Shown here in pieces: positions 23,345 to 30,470 of a stretch of DNA of 31,123 nt. The first letter of the stretch is position 1; each line of letters opens with the position of its first letter. The stretch is from contig JBHELT010000027.1 in NCBI GenBank assembly GCA_046262935.1, forward strand, positions 1-31,123, given 5' to 3'. Below the pieces are notes generated by a model. That model was given only the letters and a program-made list of their open reading frames with translations. It had not been told where the DNA came from and searched no databases. A program made the translations under genes and the position numbers. Source of the DNA: JBHELT01 sp046262935. GTDB lineage: Bacteria; Actinomycetota; CADDZG01; JAHWKV01.

Positions 23345-23531
23345 TCATCGAGCAGAAGCCTGGGCTGGGCCCAAAGTGCTGAAATCGACCATTTCGGGCG
23401 CGGGAAAGAGTGGATTCCAAAGCAGGTATTGCACGCCGAACGTCGAATAGTGAAAGTGAGGCGAGGTTCTCGCCTTGGAAAATTCTTTGAGCGATGCGGG
23501 AGTTTCGTTGTTGACGAGAAAGTTGGTGCTG

Positions 23532-24509
23532 ATGAGGGTTGGACAAAAGCGAACAATCGCGGCCCGTGTCGGAGTACTTATACTTCTCTCCCTGGCATGG
23601 ACGAATGCCTCGGCCGCAGCCCTTCCCGAGTTGCCTCCGCTTTATTCGATTTACGGGGACGTGACCGACACCATTGGACGCCCTCTACAGGGTGTTCGGG
23701 TAACCGACGACAGTGGTCATTCAAGCGACACCAACGCTGAAGGTCGCTTCACCATGCAGGGAACTGAGTTTGGAAGTGTCAGGCTATTAGCGGTTCGAAA
23801 TGACCTCGAAACCCGTCAGGACACCTTCGAGGTGACGCTTCCGTTGGGAACCTATCGGCATGATTTTTCAAATATGCTTTTCCGGTTCACTTCCGATCTT
23901 CCTCGAAAGTACGTATCAACGGCTTCCCAGTCCGGTCAATTGACTGCATACGCAAATAGCTGGGCGCCGGGGAACGGTGTCCCCGGGCTCAACGGAGCGT
24001 CCTGTGTTCGAATTTCCGATAGCCGCGCAAATGTTTCCAGGGACATGACTTGGGAGCAAGACTCGGGCAGCTATAGCATTTGGTCGATCGTTATCGATAT
24101 TCCGCAGGGCACGCCAGAGGGACAGTATTCTTTGAAATCTTGGGCATACGATTGCGGGGGTCTAACGAGTCTTTCCTTTACACCAATCAAGAATTATACG
24201 GTTGATAATTCTGCGCCCATAATTACCGACATAGTTCCAAGAGATCCAAACCAGGCAGGGCAACCGATACGGGCCCATGTGGCCGATCAAGGGCCATCGG
24301 GCATTCGCCTTAATGGCATAACGTTCCTTCTCACGGATGTCACTGAGGGAGGAAGCCCCGTAAGCTACTCAGCCAATTACAACGCGACTTCGCAATTGGC
24401 CACCTCAACCGAAACCCCTGCATTTATCGATGGCCACGATTACTTGATCAGCGTTACAGCGGTCGATCGGGCGGGCAACGAGCATACGTTTGGTCCACAA
24501 TCGTATTAG
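23532..24509 (+). CDS. Secreted protein with carboxypeptidase-regulatory-like and Ig-like domains
   Basis: A 325-residue predicted extracellular protein. The N-terminus MRVGQKRTIAARVGVLILLS then LAWTNASAAA is a signal peptide. A longer frame from TTG 23475 adds residues that spoil the signal, so ATG 23532 is preferred. Residues about 45-115 resemble a carboxypeptidase-regulatory-like domain (YGDVTDTIGRPLQGVRVTDDSG...TNAEGRFTMQG). Two beta domains follow, with two Cys that may pair (SCVRI, YDCGGL) and an Ig-like tail with VDNSAPIITDIVPRD and LISVTAVDRAGNEHTFG. No anchor or enzymatic motif is seen. It could be an adhesin or a surface polymer-binding protein; nothing decides. The gene is flanked by broken genes on both sides. 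Confidence 0.7.
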   Translation: MRVGQKRTIAARVGVLILLSLAWTNASAAALPELPPLYSIYGDVTDTIGRPLQGVRVTDDSGHSSDTNAEGRFTMQGTEFGSVRLLAVRNDLETRQDTFEVTLPLGTYRHDFSNMLFRFTSDLPRKYVSTASQSGQLTAYANSWAPGNGVPGLNGASCVRISDSRANVSRDMTWEQDSGSYSIWSIVIDIPQGTPEGQYSLKSWAYDCGGLTSLSFTPIKNYTVDNSAPIITDIVPRDPNQAGQPIRAHVADQGPSGIRLNGITFLLTDVTEGGSPVSYSANYNATSQLATSTETPAFIDGHDYLISVTAVDRAGNEHTFGPQSY

Positions 24510-24611
24510 GGTCAGGTGCAGCACCCTCACCGACTGACATGGATCTCGGAGTCAGCTTTCAAGACCGTCCTCGCGGAAACCTTGGCGTCACACGTGTCCT
24601 GAGGATGCTTG

Positions 24612-25404
24612 CTTGACATCGACTTCGGACGTCACTAACCCTGGAGCGTTATGACGAATGGCCCGTACAGAAGGTGCGCGGGATCTGGTGTTGATGTCGC
24701 CACGCGTAAATCGTTTGTTCGCTGATTTCAAGATCACGCGCGATGCTACGCCCGATACGGCGAGCGCGTCGTTACTTCTTGACACGCTCGATGGAGCCGA
24801 ATTCTTTGACGTGCGCTTCCGTCTTACAGATCGCGAAGGGTTGCGCGCGAAGCTCGTCGTCGATACCCCCTAGGTCGGCCTAGCATTCCGGCAAGGATCG
24901 AAATCTCACTGCGTTCGTTGTGGTTGTCTTCGTTGCCTCTTAAGCCGGTCAGTCTGCCGGTGCACGGCGGGTATGAGTTCAGTATTCCAGCGTTGCCCGC
25001 CCCGGCGGTGGAGGAGATGCTGGCGGAGAAATTGGCGGCTTGGCGCAGGCGCCGAAAACTCCGGGGATCTTTACGATCTCTTCCTATTCGGCAAGGGTGG
25101 ACTGGACGAAACGCTCATCTGGCGTCTGCTTTTCCTCAAGGTGTGGCATGACGTCGTCAATGACGGTCTTGGGGGAGGGCCATTCGATCCGGTAGAGATC
25201 ATTGCCGACATGGACATCAAACGTATCGCCCTTGAAGACATTGGCCTTCTCACGCAACCCGTGGAGCCGGAAGCGTGCCTCAAGGCCGTGCGGTCTCGCT
25301 ATGCCTTCGTAACCCGAATTGACGAAGTGGAGCACAGGTTGTCGCGATGCAATCCGGGTGACCGCCTCGAGGTCTCCCGGTTAGTAACTGAGCTTCGCGC
25401 TTAA
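24612..25404 (+). pseudogene. AbiEii-like nucleotidyltransferase gene with multiple frameshifts
   Basis: The pieces, in order, resemble an AbiEii/AbiGii-type nucleotidyltransferase (type IV toxin-antitoxin or phage-abortive infection). LDIDF at 24612-24626 looks like the metal-binding motif but is followed by a stop. The frame from ATG 24658 runs ARDLVLMSPRVNRLFADFKI, then DVRFRLTDREGLRAKLVVDT, and stops at TAG 24871. A second frame continues RPSIPARIEISLRSLWL... and AVEEMLAEKLAAWRRR. The original frame resumes LYDLFLFGKGGLDETLIWRL to 25404. The breaks fit one lost C in the C5 tract at 24866-24870 and one gained G at 25063-25066, which would otherwise give the conserved AEKL...RDLYDL. It is a decayed or miscalled gene. 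Confidence 0.75.
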
Positions 25405-25502
25405 AACAGCGACCATGGCCGGGCTCCGACGGGCCTTTCAGCGCGTATCGACTATCGGAAAAGTGTATCTGACAAGGATCAGTTGATCGGCGGACATATC
25501 GA

Positions 25503-25679
25503 TCAACCTTCCAAACCGGAGCTAAACTGCTGGGCCGATTCCAAGATCTCCTCGGCCACGTCGCGCAAGGGTCTTGCGTCGTTGCTGACGACAAAATGGC
25601 CTATTGCCTTGGTCTCCAGCTTCTCTGACAATTCGACATGCGGTAGATCCGATCGGACCCGCATGCGAGGTCGCCACTC
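25503..25679 (-). pseudogene. Unrecognised coding fragment, minus strand
   Basis: The minus strand reads DLPHVELSEKLETKAIGHFV and then VSNDARPLRDVAEEILESAQ before a stop at 25505-25503. The residue mix looks protein-coding. The pattern is weakly reminiscent of the C-terminal end of a LysR-type substrate-binding domain, but no DNA-binding part or start is present and the 5' end meets the Phd promoter. The family is not established. Confidence 0.3.
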
Positions 25680-25709
25680 TTGACAAATGACGCCACTTCT
25701 GGCTAGATA
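25680..25709 (+). promoter_or_regulatory. Strong leaderless promoter of the Phd/PIN module
   Basis: A consensus -35 TTGACA (25680-25685), an 18-base spacer and -10 TAGATA (25704-25709). Transcription would begin about at the ATG 25715, so the mRNA should lack a leader. This explains why no ribosome site is present and marks the first in-frame ATG (25709) as lying inside the -10. Confidence 0.7.
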
Positions 25710-25714
25710 TGGTC

Positions 25715-25966
25715 ATGAACAGAGTGAAGATCACTGAACTTAGAGATCATCTCTCTGAGCACCTTCGAGCGGTTCAACGGGGAGCAGAGGTCACGGTTAT
25801 GGATCGGGACCTGCCGATAGCCCGCATCTTACCGATGCCTCAGTCCAACAAGCTTCAAATCATTTCGGCCACAAGAGACCTGAAGTCCATCCGCGCGCCG
25901 CGCCGCAAGGCCAGCTGGGCGACCGATTCAACCGCTCTACTTCTCGAGGAGCGCGGAGAACGCTGA
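25715..25966 (+). CDS. Phd/YefM-type antitoxin
   Basis: An 83-residue antitoxin. The N-terminal half has the Phd/YefM DNA-binding pattern NRVKITELRDHLSEHLRAVQ, then GAEVTVMDRDLPIARILPM. The C-terminal half (APRRKASWATDSTALLLEERGE) is the extended toxin-binding tail. The ATG at 25715 is chosen over 25709 because the latter lies inside the -10 element. It is followed directly by a PIN-domain toxin, the standard arrangement. It probably represses its own promoter together with the toxin. Confidence 0.9.
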   Translation: MNRVKITELRDHLSEHLRAVQRGAEVTVMDRDLPIARILPMPQSNKLQIISATRDLKSIRAPRRKASWATDSTALLLEERGER

Positions 25967-26376
25967 ACGTCTATATCGACTCTTCCATTCTTCTTCGAGT
26001 CGTCCTCGGAGAACCTGCACGACTTGGAATCTGGCCCAAGATAACGAGTCCTGTGTCGAGCGAACTGATAAGGGTTGAGTGTTTGCGAACGATCGACCGT
26101 GCGCGCGTCCGGCTGGGGCTGAGCGACAAAGAGGTCTCCCGACATCGCTCCGATGTGCTCGAAGCTTTAGATGCTCTTGCCCTGATCGTGATTGATAGAC
26201 GTGTGCTTGAACGAGCGTCGGAACCATTTCCAACCGTTCTTGGTTCTCTGGACGCGATTCATCTATCGAGTGCCATCCTCGCCCGCGAGGAATTTGATCA
26301 CCTTTTCCTTGCGACTCATGACGAACAACTTAGTATGGCAGCGCGGGCGGTTGGGTTCGAGGTTGAAGGAGCTTGA
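25963..26376 (+). CDS. PIN-domain toxin (VapC-like RNase), probable CTG start
   Basis: A 137-residue PIN-domain RNase. It starts LNVYIDSSILLRVVLGEP, and the acidic active-site residues are Asp6, Glu39 (ELIRVE), Asp97 (SLDAIHLSSA) and Asp120 (ATHDEQL). Such toxins cleave tRNA or rRNA and are held by the neighbouring antitoxin. The family start lies at 25963, where the codon is CTG overlapping the antitoxin TGA (CTGA). No ATG, GTG or TTG exists nearby in frame, and the first later start (26053) would delete Asp6. Either CTG is used through coupling or a former ATGA has mutated. Apart from the start the protein is complete. Confidence 0.85.
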   Translation: MNVYIDSSILLRVVLGEPARLGIWPKITSPVSSELIRVECLRTIDRARVRLGLSDKEVSRHRSDVLEALDALALIVIDRRVLERASEPFPTVLGSLDAIHLSSAILAREEFDHLFLATHDEQLSMAARAVGFEVEGA

Positions 26377-26892
26377 GTCGAAGAGGGGCGAGCGATAACT
26401 TCGACCTTTGACCCTGCAAACGCCAGTCAGAAGTGTTGAAAAATCCTTTCAGGGATATAGCGCGCGAACGTACCCCGGCGGGCGGGCTCGATACGGGAAG
26501 GCTATCCCCTCAGTCGATCCGGTTCCCTGAAACCGAAGTGCCCTCGGTTTGTTCGTGACCGGGTGCCCTTCACGAAAGATACGAACTCAAAAGGGCTCTG
26601 GGGACCTGGTGACGCGGAGGTATTCCGCCACATTCGCCATCGATCGGGCATTCCCAAAGCTAGTGAGCATCGGACCCGAAGGCAGCCAGATTTTCGATTG
26701 CTGAGCCACAGTCACCGGAGTTGAATCGTTGTTCGACGGAACTCTACGAGTCACCGCGGAGCTCGATTCGCAATGCCGCCTTTGGGGCACTCGAATGGCG
26801 GGTCGGCTGCCCGTTAAGAGGGCTTCGTACTGGATCTCGCTGCCCGCCATTCCGCGAGCTCCCGCGAGGTCCACCCTACTTCTGGGTTGGCT
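26377..26892. other. 516-bp region without a supported gene
   Basis: A minus-strand open frame of 95 codons lies at 26587-26874, and a plus-strand frame at 26729-26953, but neither shows a family pattern or a good ribosome site. Short hairpin-like repeats (CGGTT...AACCG near 26518-26536) are present but weak. It may hold the terminators of the converging PIN and secreted-protein genes and further debris. Confidence 0.4.
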
Positions 26893-28509
26893 TTACGAAA
26901 ACAGTGGAGCCTTGACATCGGTGGGTCCTACGTACGCGCTGCATAGCTCGTGACCGTCCTTCTCGGAACCATTCAAGCCGGATGATGTGGAGGACATCCA
27001 AGAAGATGAAGTGTTGCGAGGAGGTACCACCCGGTAGCAGCCGGTGATCGAGCCGCTCTCCCCAAAAGACAGTGGGTCCCACCAGGTCTCAAGTGCGTCC
27101 TTCACGAAGGTGTAGTCACCTGGATCAAAGAATAGCGCGGGTGAATCCAACGCGGTGCTCTGGTAAGGGGCGATCGCGTGCAAGCCCGTATCCACGGACT
27201 GAGGCTCGAGTCTGGGTCCCGCAAGCTGTATCGCATCGAAGATCATGAAGAAACCGGCGTAGTAGACGGGCGCCCATGAGGCATCCTGAGAGTTTGGTTC
27301 CATCTCGTTATACGCCCTGTAGCCGGGTTGCTCTTCTGGGGCTCCAACCTGCGACTGATTGCTGACCACCCAGGCATGCGACCATGCAATCTGGCCCTGG
27401 GCATTGCCCGTGGCGCCCCCGTCGATCTTGCCGTCGCCCAGCACTATCCATTGCGGTAGGTATCCCAAGCGTTCCGTCGCCTTGCTGATCTCGGCTTCCG
27501 ACCCTCCCGCGTACAGTACGGTGTTGTAATTCCCGCGCCTCATCCGCAATGCATTGTTGGCGGCGACGGCCTGGTCTTTGGCTGTGGCCTCAAGCAGATA
27601 CCCGGAATGGGGGTAGGTGAACACGTCGCGGTTGTCGATCAAGATCCCGCACGACTGTACCTTCTGCCTTACGAGTTGTCCGATGAGTTGCTCGACGGGA
27701 TACGAGTAATCGGCCGTCGTGTAAATGGCGTAGGTCCTCGGCTGACCTGCGAAAGGTCCTTCGGTGACGTTGGTGACCTTCACTTTGTCGCAGACGTAGT
27801 TGGCATACAAATCCGCCCGATGCTCTGCATCAGGCCACCAGTTCCAGACATACGGGGCGTGCTTGCTGAAGAACAATCCTGACTGAGCAGCGGTATCGAC
27901 TCCTGAGAAGACCATCACGCCATGACGGGCCATCGCGTCGTAATAGTCAGCCTTGAAGCTGCTGAGGCTGCCCACGTCTACCACCGCGAAGGGACTGATA
28001 TGCAGGTAGTTATCCTCTGCCTCCGCACGCTGCTGAGCGGTCGATGGGAAGTCGGCCCCGTAATACGCGTAGAAATGGACGTGCCGGTTGTACGTTTGGA
28101 AACGAGCGTTGAAATACCGAGACAACGTGTTGGCAACACGAAGATATACATGCGGATCAGCGTCGGGCTTCCCGTCCCCGTTGCAATCGAGCAGGTCCAC
28201 ATCACAGTAGGTTCCTTTTGGGGGAGACTGCTCCGCATCGCTTCCATTAACAGTTATGGCCGTGTTCAGGTAAAGCAGCACCCTGACCTCGTCGCCGGTG
28301 ACCCCTGGAGAGGTCTGCCCACCATTGTCACCTTCGAAGTAAGGCTGGCAGGGCGGCGAGTTGGGGTCTTCGGTTTGGCGGCCCGACTCGCACTTCTCGG
28401 AAACCGGCTGGTGGCCGATGTCAGCGGATGAGATAAACGGGACGGTTGCCGCCAGGATCGTGATGATTGCAGTAGCGATCAGGCGAATCGATTTGTCCGA
28501 TTTGTTCAA
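26893..28509 (-). CDS. Secreted type-1 periplasmic-binding-protein-like protein
   Basis: A 538-residue exported protein. A signal peptide spans residues 1-30 (RLIATAIITILAATVPFIS, then SADIG). The body resembles branched-chain amino-acid/amide-type substrate-binding proteins (fold type I): an N-terminal GVTGDEVRVLLYLN strand, YANYVCDKVKVTNV...RTYAIYTTADYSY midway, LYAGGSEAEISKATERLGY near the second lobe, and APVYYAGFFMIFDAIQLAGP as the hinge helix. Acidic DCNGDGKPDADPH could bind calcium. The start is TTG, backed by GGAGGAG a few bases upstream. No permease or ATPase gene lies nearby, so it may be an orphan receptor or a catabolic binding protein. The substrate is unknown. The closest similarity is inferred from pattern only. 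Confidence 0.75.
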   Translation of the reverse strand: MNKSDKSIRLIATAIITILAATVPFISSADIGHQPVSEKCESGRQTEDPNSPPCQPYFEGDNGGQTSPGVTGDEVRVLLYLNTAITVNGSDAEQSPPKGTYCDVDLLDCNGDGKPDADPHVYLRVANTLSRYFNARFQTYNRHVHFYAYYGADFPSTAQQRAEAEDNYLHISPFAVVDVGSLSSFKADYYDAMARHGVMVFSGVDTAAQSGLFFSKHAPYVWNWWPDAEHRADLYANYVCDKVKVTNVTEGPFAGQPRTYAIYTTADYSYPVEQLIGQLVRQKVQSCGILIDNRDVFTYPHSGYLLEATAKDQAVAANNALRMRRGNYNTVLYAGGSEAEISKATERLGYLPQWIVLGDGKIDGGATGNAQGQIAWSHAWVVSNQSQVGAPEEQPGYRAYNEMEPNSQDASWAPVYYAGFFMIFDAIQLAGPRLEPQSVDTGLHAIAPYQSTALDSPALFFDPGDYTFVKDALETWWDPLSFGESGSITGCYRVVPPRNTSSSWMSSTSSGLNGSEKDGHELCSAYVGPTDVKAPLFS

Positions 28510-28934
28510 AGATCTCCTCCCCAGATATCGGCCGAAGCACCCGGCCCTCTATCCATTCGGGAAAATCCCTTCAATTCCTTCTTTCAGGATCGAGATTCTG
28601 GTGCCCATGGCTGAAGCCCCCCAGAATGCCAGGTTCAGATCTCCGATGAACTTGACGCTTGGGAATGGGTCGAGGCCTGTGGGCTGATGATGACCCGATG
28701 CCTGGCCCTCCTGGGCTAAGCCACTTTGAGCCCCTGCCTGTCTCTCCTTCAGCTACCCGTAACCAGATCCGATACGAAAGACTCAACACGGCGACCGTTT
28801 CGACAATCCAGTGAAATGATGGTGTTTCATGATTGGTCTAACGTTGAAAGTGTTCGACCTTGAACGAAGGAGTGTTGAGGGTTGTTGATGGCCCCAGAGT
28901 CACCAAAAAAGCATCAACTCATCACGAAAACTTA
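28510..28934. other. Intergenic region with possible promoter and leader hairpin of the binding-protein gene
   Basis: No gene is supported here. On the minus strand TTGAAG (28574-28569) and TAGAGG (28551-28546) are spaced 17 bases apart. Between the -10 and the TTG start a GGCCG-GGTGCTT-CGGCC hairpin (28546-28530) precedes the ribosome site. The part from 28580 to 28934 shows nothing I can name. Confidence 0.35.
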
Positions 28935-29531
28935 GTGCGAACTCACAGAATTGCCAGGCGTATTCTCTGCGGGATGCTTCTCTCTGTGTCTGCCTGTTCT
29001 CCTCCAGTGAGCTACTTAAAGAGACCGCCTGCGGCCAGCCTGATCACCACGGGAACAAACCTAGGAATCGATTGGGAGATGTTCCGCGACGAGGGGCAAG
29101 GAAATTGTGTCAGCTTGTGGATGAAGGGCCGAGATAAATCATCAACCATCTGCGGATTCGAAATAGGTTAGAGCTTCGCTATTTCGTGACGGAGTTTCCA
29201 CTCGACTTCAACGGGGGTCTCAAGGGAACCCGCCTGGTCGTGGATGGCAAGGAGATCGTCCCCAAAGAGGAGCATGATCCATGACTCCGAGTCGCCGGTT
29301 GAACAAGACTCTCCTATATCGGGCAGCCCCCATTTGCGATACCTGAACGTCCCTGGATCACGGATCGTAGGGGGGGCGGCATTTCGTCATCGGCCTGTGG
29401 ACCTACAACCGCAAGACTTGCAACTCCTGGTGGAGAGAAGCAGGTTCTCTAGTCACCGGCATGGTCATTGGTCCTGCAGGGGGGAGAGACGCGATCAAAC
29501 GCACTGTCGAACGCGAATCCAAGCCACTCTG
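28935..29531 (+). pseudogene. Lipoprotein-like gene, apparently decayed
   Basis: GTG 28935 begins a likely lipoprotein signal with lipobox SVSAC (RTHRIARRILCGMLLSVSAC). The frame reads CVSLWMKGRDKSSTICGFEI and stops at 29171. Coding-like sequence goes on in a shifted frame (LELRYFVTEFPLDFNGGLKG...KEIVPKEEHDP, stop), then after a further shift YIGQPPFAIPERPWITD, a run of seven G (29370-29376), and HFVIGLWTYNRKTCNSWWRE to a stop at 29531. These segments look like one secreted protein split by indels, though they could be unrelated small frames. No family was recognised. Confidence 0.45.
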
Positions 29532-29533
29532 AC

Positions 29534-29562
29534 TTGACGTACCGGACAAGCACCGGTACGGT
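29534..29562 (+). promoter_or_regulatory. Promoter with palindromic operator of the DUF1778/GNAT module
   Basis: -35 TTGACG (29534-29539), a 17-base spacer and -10 TACGGT (29557-29562). A perfect 8-bp inverted repeat, CGTACCGG (29538-29545) and CCGGTACG (29553-29560) with a 7-base centre, overlaps both boxes, so a dimer bound there would block polymerase. A further GTACGG half-site lies at 29567-29572. Confidence 0.75.
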
Positions 29563-29591
29563 GGATGTACGGCACATGGAAGGAGCAAGCT

Positions 29592-29870
29592 ATGCCCCCA
29601 CGAATCGAGCGAATCGAGGCTCGGGTTGAGCACGATCGGGCGGAACGAATCCGTTATGCGGCTACCCTTGCAAGAAGCTCCGTCAGTTCATTTGTTGTAG
29701 ATGCTGCCTCGGAGCGAGCCGAGCGCGTCATTGCCGATCACGATGAAACCTCCGTTGGACCTAAGTTCTTCGAAGACATGCTGCGTGTACTCGATGAGCT
29801 CCCCAAGGTGATCCTTCCTTTGAAGAGAGCCGCTTCAAGAGCTAGAGTTGTAAAAAAACGCGGGCGGTGA
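29592..29870 (+). CDS. DUF1778 (TacA-like) antitoxin
   Basis: A 92-residue ribbon-helix-helix antitoxin. Residues 3-50 hold the DNA-binding part (RIEARVEHDRAERIRYAATL, SSVSSFVVDAASERAERVI). The tail FFEDMLRVLDELPKVILPLKRAA binds the acetyltransferase toxin in the known TacA/TacT complexes. The ATG at 29592 has AAGGAG six bases upstream; an earlier in-frame TTG or ATG near 29565 lies over the promoter. The protein probably binds the palindromic operator just upstream. The stop overlaps the GTG of the toxin gene. Confidence 0.9.
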   Translation: MPPRIERIEARVEHDRAERIRYAATLARSSVSSFVVDAASERAERVIADHDETSVGPKFFEDMLRVLDELPKVILPLKRAASRARVVKKRGR

Positions 29871-30373
29871 AGTTCTTTCAAGAACGTCTTACCTCTCGGC
29901 ACAACAGCGACGACTTCTCCAGCGGAAATCATCAGCTCGATGCTTGGCTGAGGTCAGCTGCTCTCACGGCCGACCGCGCTGGAACTGGACGCACATTCGT
30001 TTGGATCAATGACGAAGAGGAAGTTGTCGCTTTCTTCACGCTCGCTCCACATGTGGTTAGGCGCACCGAGTTGCCGAAGCGGCTTGGCCACGGATCTCCC
30101 GATTCGATCCCATGCCTCTTGGTTGCCCGGATCGCACTCCACCAGTCATTTCACGGACAGGGTCTTGGGGCACAACTTCTGGTGGAAGCACTGAGGACGT
30201 CCTTGTCTGCGATGAAAACTGCAGGTGGGCGGTTGATCGTGGTTGACGCCGTCGATAAAGCCGCGGCTTCCTTTTATGAACACCACGGCTTCCGACGAAT
30301 GCCTGAAAACCCGTACCGCCTCTTCCTCAAGGCTTCAGATGCTGCAAAGTCTCTGGATTTGGCATGGCCGTAG
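29867..30373 (+). CDS. GNAT-family toxin (TacT-like aminoacyl-tRNA acetyltransferase)
   Basis: A 168-residue GNAT protein. It has the N-terminal lead-in FSSGNHQLDAWLRSAAL, a central VAFFTLAPHVV strand, acetyl-CoA loop HQSFHGQGLGAQLLVEAL (Q/RxxGxG/A) and the C-terminal VDKAAASFYEHHGFRRMP with the usual tyrosine. In TacT-type toxins this fold acetylates the amino group of charged tRNAs and blocks translation. The GTG start overlaps the antitoxin stop (GTGA), the tight pairing typical of such modules. The specific tRNA target cannot be told from this sequence. Confidence 0.9.
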   Translation: MKFFQERLTSRHNSDDFSSGNHQLDAWLRSAALTADRAGTGRTFVWINDEEEVVAFFTLAPHVVRRTELPKRLGHGSPDSIPCLLVARIALHQSFHGQGLGAQLLVEALRTSLSAMKTAGGRLIVVDAVDKAAASFYEHHGFRRMPENPYRLFLKASDAAKSLDLAWP

Positions 30374-30470
30374 TCGATGAAACCTAGAACAGCCCCTTAC
30401 GTCAGTCGCGTTGCTACTGTTACAGCCTGGACCATCGTTAAGATCAAACGAGTCAGGAGTCCTAAGACCA

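Noticed and set aside
26587..26874. 95-codon minus-strand frame
   Set aside because: No family pattern, no ribosome site, biased toward Arg/Ser/Pro as in noncoding frames.
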